DNA from: Deinandra increscens subsp. villosa
Taxonomy: Eukaryota > Streptophyta > Magnoliopsida > Asterales > Asteraceae
Direction: 5' to 3'
DNA: 64,000 nucleotides
Assembly (NCBI GenBank): GCA_039602395.1
Contig: JBCNJP010000035.1
Location: 5,013-69,012 of the forward strand
Below the pieces are notes generated by a model. That model saw nothing but the letters and a program-made list of their open reading frames with translations, was not told the origin of the DNA and did not search any database. The stretch's first letter is position 1; each line of letters starts with the position of its first letter. Made by a program: the position numbers and the translations under genes. Shown in pieces: positions 33,285 to 45,842 of the stretch.

Positions 33285-35825
33285 TGTCACACCCCCAAAA
33301 TACCACTAACGGAGTTTATACCGTTAAGGGGCGCGACTAGACCAGGATCCACAACCACAGTTACAAATACTAAACGAATCAGGGTTAGTTCAAACACAAA
33401 TTATAAATCAAAGTTTCAAACACAACGCAGCGGAATAAAATATTGTCTTAGCACTAACCACGTGCTTTACATAAACATTGTTTTAAATTCCCAATTTAGT
33501 TTAAATCAAAACAAAGATCTTCAAGTGCCATGCCAACCCGCTCCGGATACTCCTTAGCGATCTGCAAAAGTTTAAACCACGCAAGTGTCAACCTAACGGT
33601 TGGTGAGTTCACAGTGGGCTTGTCATGCATTGGCCCGGTCTCATAATCATAGTTCGTATCAAAATGTACTTACAAAATATTCATTTGTGAAAAGCAATGC
33701 TTGTAATTAATTCTCAGTTTATAAATGTTTTGTCCGTGACCGCGTCATCGGGTATGTACTAGTTCCGTAAAGTTAAAGGACTCAACCGATATCGCGGGTA
33801 GCTAATCCGTTGTTCCATGCTCTAAGGAAGTTTGTACCAAAGCTGACTTATTTTGTGGGGGCCGAGCCATCCCGTACAGTGCGGACCAAGTCATCGCGTT
33901 TTCTGCCTCCCCCGTGTCCTCTCGGGACCACGGTCAAATAGGCTGATATTGTTCCTCCGTGCACTCCCCGTGCCACGGGGCGGAGTTTGTCAAACTCCAG
34001 TAGATCTACCCAACATCCCCTCGCTTTACAATTAATGGCACAATTTTAGTTGAGGACTTTTAAGTTATAAGGCATCCTTAGAAAACATGTGATATCATAT
34101 GGTTTAGACTTTAACCTACACTAGCCATATTAAAACAGTTTTCGTTTCAGAAATCGTTTATTCAGAATTCACAAGTGTTCCCATAAAACACTTCAGTTCA
34201 TCAAGTGGGTGCCAAGCATCCCGTGTTCTTATGTTTATCAGTGAGGTGCCTAGCACTCTCGAGTTTGTCAGCATTGTTTTCGTTAAGTTATTCTGTGTGG
34301 CCCAACGGACTCACGGTAAGCGGGTTAGTGACACTCACCTTTGGTTGCACTGCTACACTTCAAGTAAATCCAAATATTGTTGTTTAACGAAGACCTAGAA
34401 CACGTTTAGGTCTTAAGTATTAGTTTCGTGTCTAATCTTTACTTAACGTCACTATGGTCCATAACATAGCACGTTGCAACTATGACTCGACATACCGACA
34501 CACGACACCAATGGTTGATCATAACAAGGGTTCATATGAATCAGATATCAAACATATTTCATCATGGCAAAATCATGCAAGTCATGGCATAACACTTAAG
34601 CAAATTTCACAAGTTTGGTTTTTTTTAGGTCAGGTCTTAGTTTCGCTAGCATAGTTTCGCTAGGCAGTTTCGCTAGGTGCACGGGCAGCACTTTCGCTAG
34701 GCAATGCCCGGTAACACAGTTTCGCTAGGCTAGTTTCGCCCGAAACTGCTGACGCAGTTTCGCTAGCCTAGTTTCGCAGGGAAACTGGTTTGAACTTTCG
34801 TTCAGGTATTTCGCTCGATAGTTTCGCTCGAGCTGGTCTGGTCAGGTTCCCGGCGACACTATAGTTTCGCTGGTCAGTGTCGCTGGAAGGAGATGCAATT
34901 TCGCTACTTAGTTTCGCCCAGAGAACAACAGTTTCGCTGGTCGCGAAAAACATACGGATTTGCCTAAAAATCAACCTAACAGCTTCTGATCATACATGCA
35001 ATTCATTATCTAGCATCCATAGGCATTTACTAACATAAATCAAGCAACTTTAACAAGTTTAACATGCATTTTGATCATCAAATCTCTAAAATAGGTTCAA
35101 AACCCTAAAATGACCTATTTTGCACAAATCTCTAATCATGGATGGATTTCACACGTAAAGTTATCAACTTTATTACAGATCTAGCATCCTAAAGCATATA
35201 TACAGAAGATCAAGCATTATCATGAAGGTTTGAGCATGCTTTAAGAAGAAAACATATAGAAAACACATAAAGCATAGTTTTTGGGACTCACGGTTGATTC
35301 TACAATCGATAGATGAGATGAGATGATGGTCTAGAGGCTGAGATCTTGGTCTCTTGATGGTATTCTCGGCTGACCAGGTTCCAGAGAAGTGTATGTGTGT
35401 GTTGGTTGTGAAATGAGGCAAATGAGGCTACTAGGGTTCATTAAGTTTATTTATATCAGAGGCTAGTTTCGCTGGCAGTTTCGCTGGCTGGCGAAACTGG
35501 CTCTAATCTCGGGTACATTGATCAGTCTAGCCAGCTACCGGGCGAATCTATAGTTTCGCTCGGTAGTTTCGCTGACTACCAAATTTAGGCAATTTTCACA
35601 TAATCAAGTATTTACAATTAATCATGCTATTCACAATAATAAGTCATGTATTTAAATCACATTGCACATTAAGACAATCAATGATGAACACATAACACAC
35701 ATGGACGGGTTCGGTGATCAACCAAAGGTCGTGGACGTATTCGGCCTAGTTATGCATTAGCTACTTATAACGTAACTAACGGGTTTGTCTAACGGAAGTT
35801 AACCTTGAAATTCTCGGGTGTCACA
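33285..35825 (-). repeat. 5' LTR of the Tekay element
   Basis: Same sequence and length as 25316-27856 (offset 7969). In the direction of transcription, U3 would run from 35825 to the TATA box near 35447. Confidence 0.95.
35446..35455 (-). promoter_or_regulatory. TATA box of the Tekay 5' LTR
   Basis: The minus strand reads TATAAATAAA at this place, in the context TGATATAAATAAAC. The AGTTTCGCT copies at 35456-35581 lie directly upstream of it, in the expected promoter region. Confidence 0.55.
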
Positions 35826-35830
35826 CCCCC

Positions 35831-37110
35831 TCCCTAAATGTACCAAGATTTTGACCAACTTTTTTTGGAATTTGTTTTTGTATAGTCTTTAATGCTTCAT
35901 TAAATGTATCAATCATGTAATAGTTATGTAATTATTACATATGTCTTTTTTATATTATTTTATTTTTTTTAACCCTTAAACTAATTAAGTATTTAATTCT
36001 TTTATTATTTATTAATAACTAAATATTTAATTCTTTTATGTTTTATTAATAAATAAATATTTAAGTTTATTATAATATGTAGTTTTAAAGAAATAAAAGT
36101 ATCAATGAAAGGTAACAAAAAAGTCTATGTTTAGATGAAATTATAAAAAATGGTTTTAGAAAAATAAAAAACCTTTACACAAAATTTATAAAACACTCAA
36201 TTCTTTATTTTAAAATATCGATCACTTATAACAAAGTATTATTTTATTTTATTACAAAACCTTTTTTAAGTAAAAAAATATTTTAATCAATAAGAGTATG
36301 AGTAAGAAAGTGTATTTAAAAAAAAACCCTCATTTTGATAAATATTTTCCAAATCACCTATTTTGGTAAATTAAATTTTAAATTATACCTATTTAAAAAA
36401 TATGTAATTATTACCTTATTATTAAATAAAACTAAAATAATATTAAAAGACATGTAAGAAAGGTGTTGAAAATATGTAAATTACGCACTACGTACACTAT
36501 TGACATCCTTCATGTCTAAAAAGTTTAGGGTTTAAGTGATCAGTAATAGCTTACATCGTCGAATTGAACTTCCGTCATGATAATGTGAGAGCTGAGTGTA
36601 TATTTAAAAAAAAAATCAAAACTCATTAAAAAAGAGCGAAATGTTTCGTAATAAAAATAAAACATTTATGTAGTTAAATTGGTTCATTATAATATATATT
36701 CTAGTGGGTAAAAAGAATATAATAAAATTAATTAGCTAAGAGTAAATTGTGTCAAGCGTGTCAAAAAAAAAATCAAATTAAAAAATTAAAGGAAAACATT
36801 TACAAAAGAATTATATAATATTTACAAAAAGGCCTTTTGTAAGAAATTATAATAAAATTAAATTTCCAATAAATTGCTGTTAAAAAAAATATATAATATT
36901 TATAAAAAAAAACATTTTATAAATATTGTAATAAAAAGAAACTTACTAGAGTTTTTCAATAAATTGCTATTAAAAGAATATATAATATTTATAAAAAGTC
37001 TTTTGTAAAAAGTTATAATAAAAACAAAAATCTACCCAATAAAAATAAGAATGAGAAATGAGACTTTCAAGAAAAATATAATAATTACCTCATTATTAAG
37101 CACATTTGAC
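35831..37110. other. AT-rich DNA without a recognised gene
   Basis: Very AT-rich, with stops in all frames. 35831 onward continues the host sequence left of the Tekay element. A degenerate three-copy repeat is annotated separately. Confidence 0.6.
36795..37045. repeat. Degenerate tandem repeat, about 80-88 bp, three copies
   Basis: Each copy contains TATATAATATTTA, an AAAAA run, a TTTTGTAA-like block, ATAATAAAA and CAATAAATTGCT. The shared block starts near 36814, 36893 and 36981. Confidence 0.6.
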
Positions 37111-37603
37111 TAAGGGTGTTCAAAAATATCCGAGTCCGAATCCGTATCTGAATTATCCAAAATTACGTATCCAAATTATCCGAAAAAATTTGGACTTGGA
37201 CTTGGACAATAATTTACAAAATTTTCGGAAGTTTCGGATACACGATATCCGAAAAATTTAAATAAATTAAAATATATTTTTGGTTAATTTGATTTGTATT
37301 TGAAGACTTGGACTATGTTTATTTATTTTTTTGTTTTTTTAAGTCGAACTTATGTTTATTTGTATTTGAAGATTTGGACTATATTTATTTGTTTTGTCGT
37401 TTTTTTTTTTTGTTAAATTATGGTTTTTTTAAACAAAACAGGATTTTCGGATATCCGTTATAACTATCGGAGTCGAGTCTGAAATTTCGGATATCCGAAA
37501 TTTTGGATATCCGAAATTTCAGACTTCGACTTGGACAGCAAAAACTGATATCCAAAATTTTCGGATATCCGAAATTCCGGGTATCCGGTTTTGAACATCC
37601 CTA
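37111..37603. mobile_element. hAT-type MITE, copy 1
   Basis: Ends TAAGGGTGTTC and GAACATCCCTA with an 8-bp target duplication CATTTGAC (37103-37110 and 37604-37611), the size typical of hAT transposons. The interior is a run of GGATATCCGAA-like motifs in both orientations. No ORF. Related to the copy at 56814-57323. Confidence 0.8.
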
Positions 37604-37633
37604 CATTTGACTAAAGTTTATACATATAATTAA

Positions 37634-37959
37634 GGAAAATGGGATTTTAATAATCCAAGTTATTACCAATTGGCCAATATTAATCCCAATTTCAAAATTG
37701 GAATTATTAAGGTGTTGGATTTCATTGGACCCCCGTTAAGTTTTCCTTAATCTCCGTTAGTTTTTTGCTGACGTGGCACTGATTAATAAAAGCCATGTGG
37801 CTGCCACGTTAGCAAAAAACTAACGGAGTTAAGGAAAACTTAACGGGGGTCCAATGAAATCCAACACCTTAATAATTTGGATTAATGTAGGCCAATTTTG
37901 AAATTGGGATTAATATTGGCTAATTGGTAATAACTTGGATTATTAAAATCCAATTTTCC
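37634..37959. mobile_element. Palindromic Mutator-type MITE, copy 1
   Basis: Nearly the whole 326 bp is one inverted repeat. It begins GGAAAATGGGATTTTAATAA and its right end mirrors this, with the fold centred near 37790. The 9-bp duplication TATAATTAA (37625-37633 and 37960-37968) is the size typical of Mutator-like elements. No ORF. Confidence 0.8.
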
Positions 37960-37968
37960 TATAATTAA

Positions 37969-39590
37969 ATATGTATATTAAATTTAACGTTCAGATACAA
38001 ATAAGAATACCATACACACAAACAAGAGGTCAAATTAATTTTTATGCATAGACATGAGAAAATCCATATAATCATTGTAAATGTTAGACCAATAATTTAG
38101 ATGAGAAAAACAAAGCAAAGGAACCTTGATTTGTTGGTAGATAATAAGTTGGTAGCAAACTAAGTTGGATAATAAGTGTAAAGTGTTAAGTCTTCTGGAT
38201 ATGGTTATATTTATTTAATCTCATATGAATCATATCGGAACTTGTTTAATAGTGCCTAATATAACAATAATTGAATATGTTCTTTGATGCCTAACCTTGA
38301 CATCTCATTAGGTTGGTCTGTTCATTACATTTACATGATATACTCAATGCATAAATCATATCAAAAATGAAATAAAGAAATGACAAACAATCAATTGGGT
38401 TAAAAAAACAATTAATTTATGCTTTGATTTTTCATGTCAAATATGAAAAATATAAACTTGATTGTCATTAATCTTATCTGGGCTGGGCAGTAAACACACG
38501 CCCAAATGTTATTTTGCTAATGTAAGCAAAATAAAACAAAATAGTCAACCTGATTCCGTGATTCAATTGGTGAGTTCCAAGGTGCTAAAGAGTAACTTTC
38601 TCAATGCATAGCAGCAAAACAACTTCAAGTTTGCGATTAAGCGATTTAAGAGGTGAAAAATACATATGGTGCAGCGATTCAAATCCCAAACAGATTCAGA
38701 ACTTGTGTACGTAAACCAGAAGAAACATAAGCATATGAGAATCCATGGACTGTATATAAGGGTGCAAAGTATGTAACCATACATACAAATTCAACCAAAA
38801 AAAAACATAAGCATAAGAGAATCAACGGACTGCACATAGTGTACCAAATTGAAGAGATAAATACCAGGCACAATTAAAAATCAAACGATGATGAACAATG
38901 AAAAATCATTATGAATTGAAGCATGGGGGGGGGGGGGTATGGCGTACCTTATAGAATTCTTGTTCGTGGATAGGGTTTCAATGAAAAAGATTGCACTGAT
39001 TTCGAAATCCTTCATAAGAAATCGATAATAGACTGAAGATTTATCCGTGCATAGGGAATGAAGGGGTTTCCTAGATTGCTTCACAATCGAATGATGAGTG
39101 ATTTTAGGGTTTAATTCAACCAATTACTCCTCATGGCTTTAAGGAATGTGTAAATGATGGGGTTACGGAGGCGTTTGGATGAACTGAATGTTGCGACCCC
39201 GCCAAGGGAGAAGTTGGATAATTGAAGGGTTAAATAGGTTAAAGATGGTGATTGGGGACGGAGATAGCAAGATTTGTGTCGGTGCAAAAGAGAATTGGGG
39301 GCGTAGGTGTCGTTGGAGATGTGCAAGGGCAGAGGTACAACGGGCATCGCGAGGGGTGAGGGAGAGAGAGTGCGTTTTTGTTTCTAGATGGTTATTAGAG
39401 GTAAATAAACAACTCCTATTATTTGAGGGAAAATGAAGAAGAAAAGATAAAAGGGTGGGAAATATCCCGCTAAAATTATTTAGGATATAAGAAAGTGAAA
39501 ATATCAAGTTAAATTATTTCAGAAGAGAGAAATGAAAATAGCCCATAAAAATTATTTCTGATCTCTATAGCTATTATATATTTCTTATAA
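37969..39590. other. Unassigned DNA
   Basis: No coding region that I can support. It includes a run of 13 G at 38925-38937 and a minus-strand frame at 39163-39507 without recognised features. 38880-39440 is less AT-rich than its surroundings and could be a gene leader or transposon fragment. Confidence 0.4.
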
Positions 39591-39599
39591 TAATAATAA

Positions 39600-39994
39600 G
39601 GAAAATTGGATTTAAATAATCCCAACTTTTACCTATTGGCCAACAATAATCCCACATTTGAATATCATTCTCAACAGTCCCAACTTTCACTCATATTTTT
39701 ACTAACACCGTTAAATGCAGTGATGCTGAAGATGTACCAAGATTTTCACTCATATTTTTACTAACACCGTTAAATTTTTTTTTTGGAAGCTGATGTGGAA
39801 AAAGACTATTAAATTTTTTTTTTAAAAATGTACATGTCAGCATGCCATGTCATCACTCATTTAACGGTGTTAGTAAAAGTTAACGGTGTTAGTAAAAATA
39901 TGAGTGAAAGTTGAGACTGCTGAGAATGATATTCAAACGTGGGATTATTGTTGGCCAATAGGTAAAAGTTGGGATTATTTAAATCCAATTTTCC
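39600..39994. mobile_element. Palindromic Mutator-type MITE, copy 2
   Basis: Shares its ends with copy 1 (GGAAAATTGGATTTAAATAA and its mirror image) and is also folded back over most of its 395 bp, with a less symmetric centre near 39770-39840. The 9-bp duplication is TAATAATAA (39591-39599 and 39995-40003), though it lies in an AAT-rich tract and is less informative. Confidence 0.75.
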
Positions 39995-40027
<33 letters not shown>

Positions 40028-40198
40028 GCATATTAAAAATAATAATTATTATAATAATAATATAAATAATGCATATAATTATAGTTATAATAATACTATT
40101 ATTATTATTAATAAAATTATTATTATTAAAACACATACATACAAACATGTTATACATAATACATATATACATACAAGTCGTAAACATATACATACATA
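39995..40198. repeat. AAT and ATAC simple repeats
   Basis: A clean AAT trinucleotide tract at 39995-40027, then mixed AAT/TTA-rich sequence, then CATACATA-type repeats to the start of the 20-bp minisatellite. Confidence 0.8.
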
Positions 40199-40371
40199 CA
40201 TTGAATGGACCTAATTGACATTATTGGACCTAACTAACCTTAATTAGGTCACATTAGCCTTTATTGGGACTAAGCAAGCATCATTGGGCCCTAACAAACA
40301 ATTACTCAACCTCATTAGGCTTCATTGGGCCTAAGAGAACGACATAGGCCCTAAGCGACCTTCATTGGACA
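40199..40371. repeat. 20-bp minisatellite, block 1
   Basis: Units of 20 or 21 bp of the type CATTGGGCCTAA plus eight variable bases. The block ends at the LTR of the gag-only copia element and continues after it at 46739 in the same unit phase. Confidence 0.85.
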
Positions 40372-40743
40372 TGTAGGGACACTGAATGATCTTACTACTG
40401 CATGAATCAATCAATCTAGTAAACACAAGAAAGTAAATAAGAGATTTCTTATTGAATCACACAAGATTATAAAGAACTCTCTCTGGTTTCTCTCTCTAGA
40501 ACACACACAGAAAGGTGTAGAATGACTCGGAGTCTTAATCTCATATTCTAACACAATCCTATTTATAGTAGCAACATATAAGCCTGCGTACCATATGACG
40601 GACCAATTGGTATGGGCGTAGCAATTGGTACGACGTACCAGATTGTACGGCCACCTTGGTATGTTGACACACAGACTCACTAACACACGCTAACTTAGAT
40701 ACAATACACGAGACACTCTATAGCATAGGAATATGCTCTAACA
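40372..40743 (-). repeat. 3' LTR of the gag-only copia element
   Basis: Minus strand starts TGTTAGAGCATATTCC at 40743. AACTCCCCCTTAA follows on the + strand, so the minus strand has the polypurine tract AAGGGGGAGTT at 40744-40757. Confidence 0.85.
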
Positions 40744-40757
40744 AACTCCCCCTTAAC

Positions 40758-42424
40758 GTGTAGTGTATCTATGGTAACTAAACTTTAGTCTTCAATCAAT
40801 CTTCAGCATCACTGCATCTGATTTTAAACTTGAAATTTAATGTCAGCAATAGAGCTTGCATGGTTGGATCACTCTTAAATAATTTTTGAACTTCAAGATC
40901 CATTTGTGAGAGATACTTCAAACTCCTCATTTCACCATGCTTGAGTCTTGACACATAGAACCTGCAATTTCAAAAGACAGAAATACGGTTTCCTTTTTCT
41001 TTTGAAAACTAATTTGATCTTGGTGCAAAACTTCTCTTCGAGAATCCAAGATATAGATTTGAAATTTGATTTCGTATCACATTTCCATCGGTCGAAAACA
41101 AATAAAATATTTTTGGCTTTTTGAAACTTTATATCAAAACACACCGAAAATCTTTTTGATTTTTAAGTTTATGGTAAAACACACCTAAAAACTTTTTGTA
41201 TTTTTCAGATATGAAACATAAATGCAATACATAATCAGACACTATTTTTGTCTTTTGCAAGAAAGATCACAACTTGGGATCATATTGAACATAACATGTT
41301 GAACTACACTTCAATTTCAATTACTTCAGCACACAAGTCATGTCGATTGCTGGTATAATTTGTCAATCTTAAACTTAGGCACAATCATACTCATAACATT
41401 TGGATATTTAAGGTATTGATTAGATTTGCTTTGACCAGCATACCCCACACTATCAGACATACTCAGATATGCATTAGCTTATCACACTTTGTGACTTCAC
41501 ATGTTTTTAACACATAGTGATTGTATTCATGATATAGTTAACTGTGTTCCATGCAAAAAGAAATAAGAACGTTAAATCATCTACCTTAAGGTCGATCTTT
41601 CGATACGCAGATAAGACCTTAGATTTAACAAAATAAGAAAATAAAATAAGTTGAAATTGTATAACTCAACAACGATCGGGTCGATACTTCCGTATACGCA
41701 GAGAAAGTCGGATGAATTATACGAAACACCAAAGAAAATAAAGCACAACGTCAAACGAACAACAATCAGGTCGATCTTTCGATACGCAGAGAAAGTCCTA
41801 TCGTTTGACAAAATAAAGAAAATCAAACAAGTTTAAATCTTTCAAAATGAACACATGTTTACACAGTGACTTCTCATTTTTCTTTTTCACACATCTTTTC
41901 AATATCTTGAAATACGCTTCAAGATGTTGTTCACTTGCTCAAGCGTTAGTATTTAATGTATATCACATCTAAATACTTTCTGATTTAATGTCGAGCCTAC
42001 CAAGCACATCAAACAATAATCTTATGGCTTTTTTATCTAATTTATCCATGAGTCAGACACGTAAGCCAATGTACCATCATTTCCCAATTATGTCGAATAC
42101 AATTTCTTATTTTTCAATGTTTTTCTATTTTTCTCTCCCTTAAAATGAAAACTCTATTTTTGGATTTTTCATTTTAACAAAATCACAAAGACATTGTTTT
42201 TGGTATTTTCAATTCTCTCCTTTTAAACTACAAACAAATGCATTAAAGAAAGAAAATTGACCTTTCGACATGGATACCTTTCAGTTTTTGCTTTCAGAAA
42301 AATTTTAGTTTTGAAGTTTGATATCACTTGTAAACTTAAATTAAATCAGCAGAATACTCCTCTATCAGCAACTTTTCAATCACCGATAGGTGTTCTAGAA
42401 GTACCTGCACACTCGTCAAACAAG
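40758..42424 (-). other. Non-coding 3' part of the gag-only element
   Basis: Stop-rich in all frames; here a copia element would have its pol. Near 41590-41800 two related 60-70-bp stretches contain GGTCGAT(C/A)CTTTCGATACGCAG-like sequence, a small internal duplication. No recognised domain. Confidence 0.5.
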
Positions 42425-45400
42425 TCAGCTCATAAATGACCCGAAGCGAATCGCCTCTGGTCGACCAGTGTTCTGGTTACCATTTGAAACCAATTTAGGT
42501 TTCCCCATTTGGTGTGTTGATAAATCAGTATTTGATGAACCGATCACAGTGGATTGTGACGAACAACCTACATATAGAACATTTTGAAATTTAGGAATAA
42601 ATCTTCCTTGACTTTTGAAAAATGTAGGTTGATATTCATCAAATACTCTGCCATATTCATCAATGAATTTGTATTTGGCAGATTTACCAACTAAAGGAAC
42701 CTCTCCTTTTCTTGAAGTAGAAGCAGAAGTGACATGACAATCTTGTGCCATACGCCCTTTTTGTTGGCAATTATAACACAAGGGATTGTTGACATTTTTC
42801 CTCTTTTGTCTCTGCAAAGCTTCACAAAAGTTAGCATCTCCAAAATGATCATAAAAGGAATCAAATACCTGGAACCGATGATCATGTACCCATTTTGATG
42901 TCAGGTTTTTTGGAGTAGAATTAGAACCTCTAGAAGAATATTTAGCAGGTTGTTTCTTCTTATTCTTTGGAGTACCATCAGATTTGAGAAAAGCTTCAGC
43001 TATTTTCTGAGAATCCACAGAGTGAAGTGGAAATTCCTTGTCAGAAAATATTTGTTCCGAACCTTTGAGTTTGTAAAACCTCTCAGGTTGAACCTTTTCA
43101 GCTTGAAACACATATGTCTTTGCTTGCTTCAAATAACCTTCTTCAAATTCCGTGACTTTTGAGTCTGAGAAGTACCAACATCAGTATCTTTCTTCTTAAA
43201 ACCCAAACCAACATGTTTACCTGAAATCTTTTCTTCGAAACCAGATGATTGATGCCCGTTCTTCGAAAGACGAGTAAACTCAGCTTTAACTTTGTTAACA
43301 TCTTTTGGAGCATAGAAGATTGTTTCATCAAAATCAGTAGTGGAACGAATATCCCCAGTTAAAGTAGCTGATTTCTCTTCTTCAGAAGACAAATACCCAG
43401 ACACTAACTTTGAAGTTTTAGGAATCTCAGATTTCTGTTCAGCTTGCTTACCAGTCTTGTGATTCTTTGTTTTCTTCGTTTCCTCAGACTTAGAATCAGA
43501 AAACTTTGAATAATCACAATTTTCAACTGTTTCTTTGACAATGTTGACATCTTCTTTTATATTAGAGGAGGTGAAACTGTCTTATCAAACATCTTCTCAA
43601 AATTTTCATCATTTGCTAGAAAACTTGTGAAAAATTGCGAATTGGTGACATTGTTCAAAAGACGATTTGCATCAATCACTTGGATCTTCAAATCAGAAAT
43701 CTTCCGTTGAGCTTCGGCCAATTCCTTTTCTGTTGCAATCAATCTCTTAGCAACTTTGTGTGTTTCATACTTTTGCAATCTCAAATTATCAAGCTCGGAA
43801 AATAACTCTTTCTTCAACTTATCTTCATTTCTCTGTTGAATATCAAGATTCGCATTTTGTAACTTATTCACCCTTACCAACTCTCTCTTTTCATTCTAGC
43901 AACTTTACCATATCAATCTTATATGACTGAATTTTAGCAGCTTGTTCATCAGAAGACTTGTTAAGCATATCAAGCTTAACCTTGGATTATTCAAACAAAT
44001 TATTGAAATCATTTGCAGCATAATCAGCTTCAGCCTTCCACTTTTCAACTTCCTTGACTAACTCAACATTTTTTTCAGATAACTTTTGTAGATTTCTGTT
44101 CAAAATCTTTTTCAACACCTTGAAACTTTAACTCTTTCTCAACAATGTCTGCTTGAAAATCTGAAATTTTTTCCTTTTGAGACGATAATTCTTGAATTAG
44201 ATCTTCCAATGTTGTTTGTTCACCTGTCAACTCTTTTATCTTCCTTTTATGTTCAACAATCAACAACTCATTCTCTTTTACCAAACTTTGAATTCTTTTA
44301 TCCTTTTGTGAATAAAATTCACCAACTGATTCATAACCACTAGTTTCAGATCCACTTGTTTCAGATTCAGAATCACTCTAGTCAATTTGAACCATAAACG
44401 CATGTTGCATTTCAGCTAACTCATCATTAAATGAACCTGCAGGATTGTTACGAATTGCAGTAAAAACAATAGGACTTTCAAAATGTTTAATATCATCTGA
44501 CCAGTCATATCCTTTGATTAGATTGTGAGACTAATGCCTTTAAATCTTAATTATTTGTTGGAGACTTTGATGAAGAAGCGTTTGACTTTGAACATTCACG
44601 AGCAAAATGTCCAAAATTGAAAAATTTGAAACATTTTACCTTTGATTTGTCTAATCCAACTTTACCATCTGGATTCAAACTTTTGAATCCCGTTTTCTTC
44701 CTGAACCTTTTAGCTCTTTGTGCTAGCATAGCATGTTGCCAATTGATATCCATTTGTTCAAGATTATCTGGATCTATCTGATCAAAATCTTCTTTAATCA
44801 GATTAGTTGTTGGCAATCCACCATTCAACAACCCATATTATAAAGATAACAATGCATAAATCAATGCCAAATGTTCATCAGGTGTTTTTGCAGAAAATGA
44901 AGTCTGACTTGAATGATTTGGAATAGTGAAATTACACCCTCTTGATGAATTTTCAGAATTTCCTGATCCATGACTAGCAACAAATGCTGTTGGAGCTGGA
45001 TTTGATGAATCAAAACCAAATGATTTAGATTTTGCATTGATACTTGCAGAATTTTGACTATGATACAACTCAGGATTTTATAGTTGAGCAGTTAATTTAT
45101 GTGAAGTCATCATTTCCATTTCTCGCATGAAGCTTTCCTGTTAAATCATGAAATGATAATGTAGAATACTCTTTGTCATGAGTAAGCAACAACACATAAT
45201 TCTCCTCCTTTTCTGGTAATGCTTCCATCAATTTCTCTTTCAATTCCTCCTCGGTCTTCTCAATGTTAACCACTTTCATTTCACCGATTAGATGTGAAAA
45301 TCTGGATACAAGAGCAGTGATGTTTTCTTTATCATAGTGTTGAAAGTTTTCAAATTCTTTATTCAGCACTTTTCGTCTACTCTTCTTGTATTGATCATTG

Positions 45401-45786
45401 CCTTCGCATCTTGTAGACAAAGCATCCCATAACTGCTTACTTTTCTGGCAAGTACTGAATTGATGTAACAATTCAGTAGGTAAAGCTATCGTAAGATAAC
45501 CATACACCTTTTGCTCAAGCTCATAGCTTGTTCTTTTAGCAGCATCAAAATTGTGAATTTCTTTAAAATCTCCTTGATCGGTTGGATGCATGTAGAGCTT
45601 CCGAATTGGAATCCATAAATCGATATCATTCGTGCTAATGTAAGCAGAAAATCTTTGCTTCCAGTTGTGATAATCTTCCAATTTCAACAACTTGGGAACT
45701 TTCTGGCTTGTTCAAATTTCGTTATCAAAGTTAAGCATAGCTTGCACCGTGTTTTGCATGACCGCAAACGCTTGGAAATCAGACAT
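42425..45786 (-). pseudogene. Long Gag with coiled coil and two altered zinc knuckles
   Basis: Start at 45786 (MSDFQAFAVMQNTVQAML), with a TGA at codon 25, then an open UBN2-type Gag (45097-45690; LKLEDYHNWKQRFSAYIS, KQLWDALSTRCEGND). Zinc knuckle 1 (44592-44633) reads CFKFFNFGHFAREC: its second Cys is Phe. Several coiled-coil frames follow (44075-44284, 43557-43880). Zinc knuckle 2 (42737-42778) reads CYNCQQKGRMAQDC: its His is Arg. The last open frame, 42425-43132, ends MS-stop. Both knuckles have lost a metal ligand. The layout is that of the SIRE-like Gag at 14581-16862, with pol absent. Confidence 0.75.
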
Positions 45787-45842
45787 CTTGTACTAAACGT
45801 TCGATATCTAAAACTTCGGATGCAAAAACGGAGGTCTTAGAA

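Larger units (their letters stand above)
25316..35825 (-). mobile_element. Complete Tekay/Del chromovirus (Ty3/gypsy), 10,510 bp
   Basis: Two 2541-bp LTRs (25316-27856, 33285-35825) of equal length, between which I see no difference on reading, flank a gag-pol frame on the minus strand. The target duplication is CCCCC (25311-25315 and 35826-35830). An initiator-Met type primer site follows the 5' LTR, a purine tract precedes the 3' LTR, and the polyprotein ends in a chromodomain, which places it in the Tekay/Del lineage. Equal, seemingly identical LTRs point to a very recent insertion. The only visible defect is one early stop in gag. Confidence 0.9.

Noticed and set aside
39163..39507. 114-codon minus-strand frame
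   Set aside because: Low-complexity translation rich in Ser, Leu and Pro, no homology recognised, and it overlaps another frame of similar quality.
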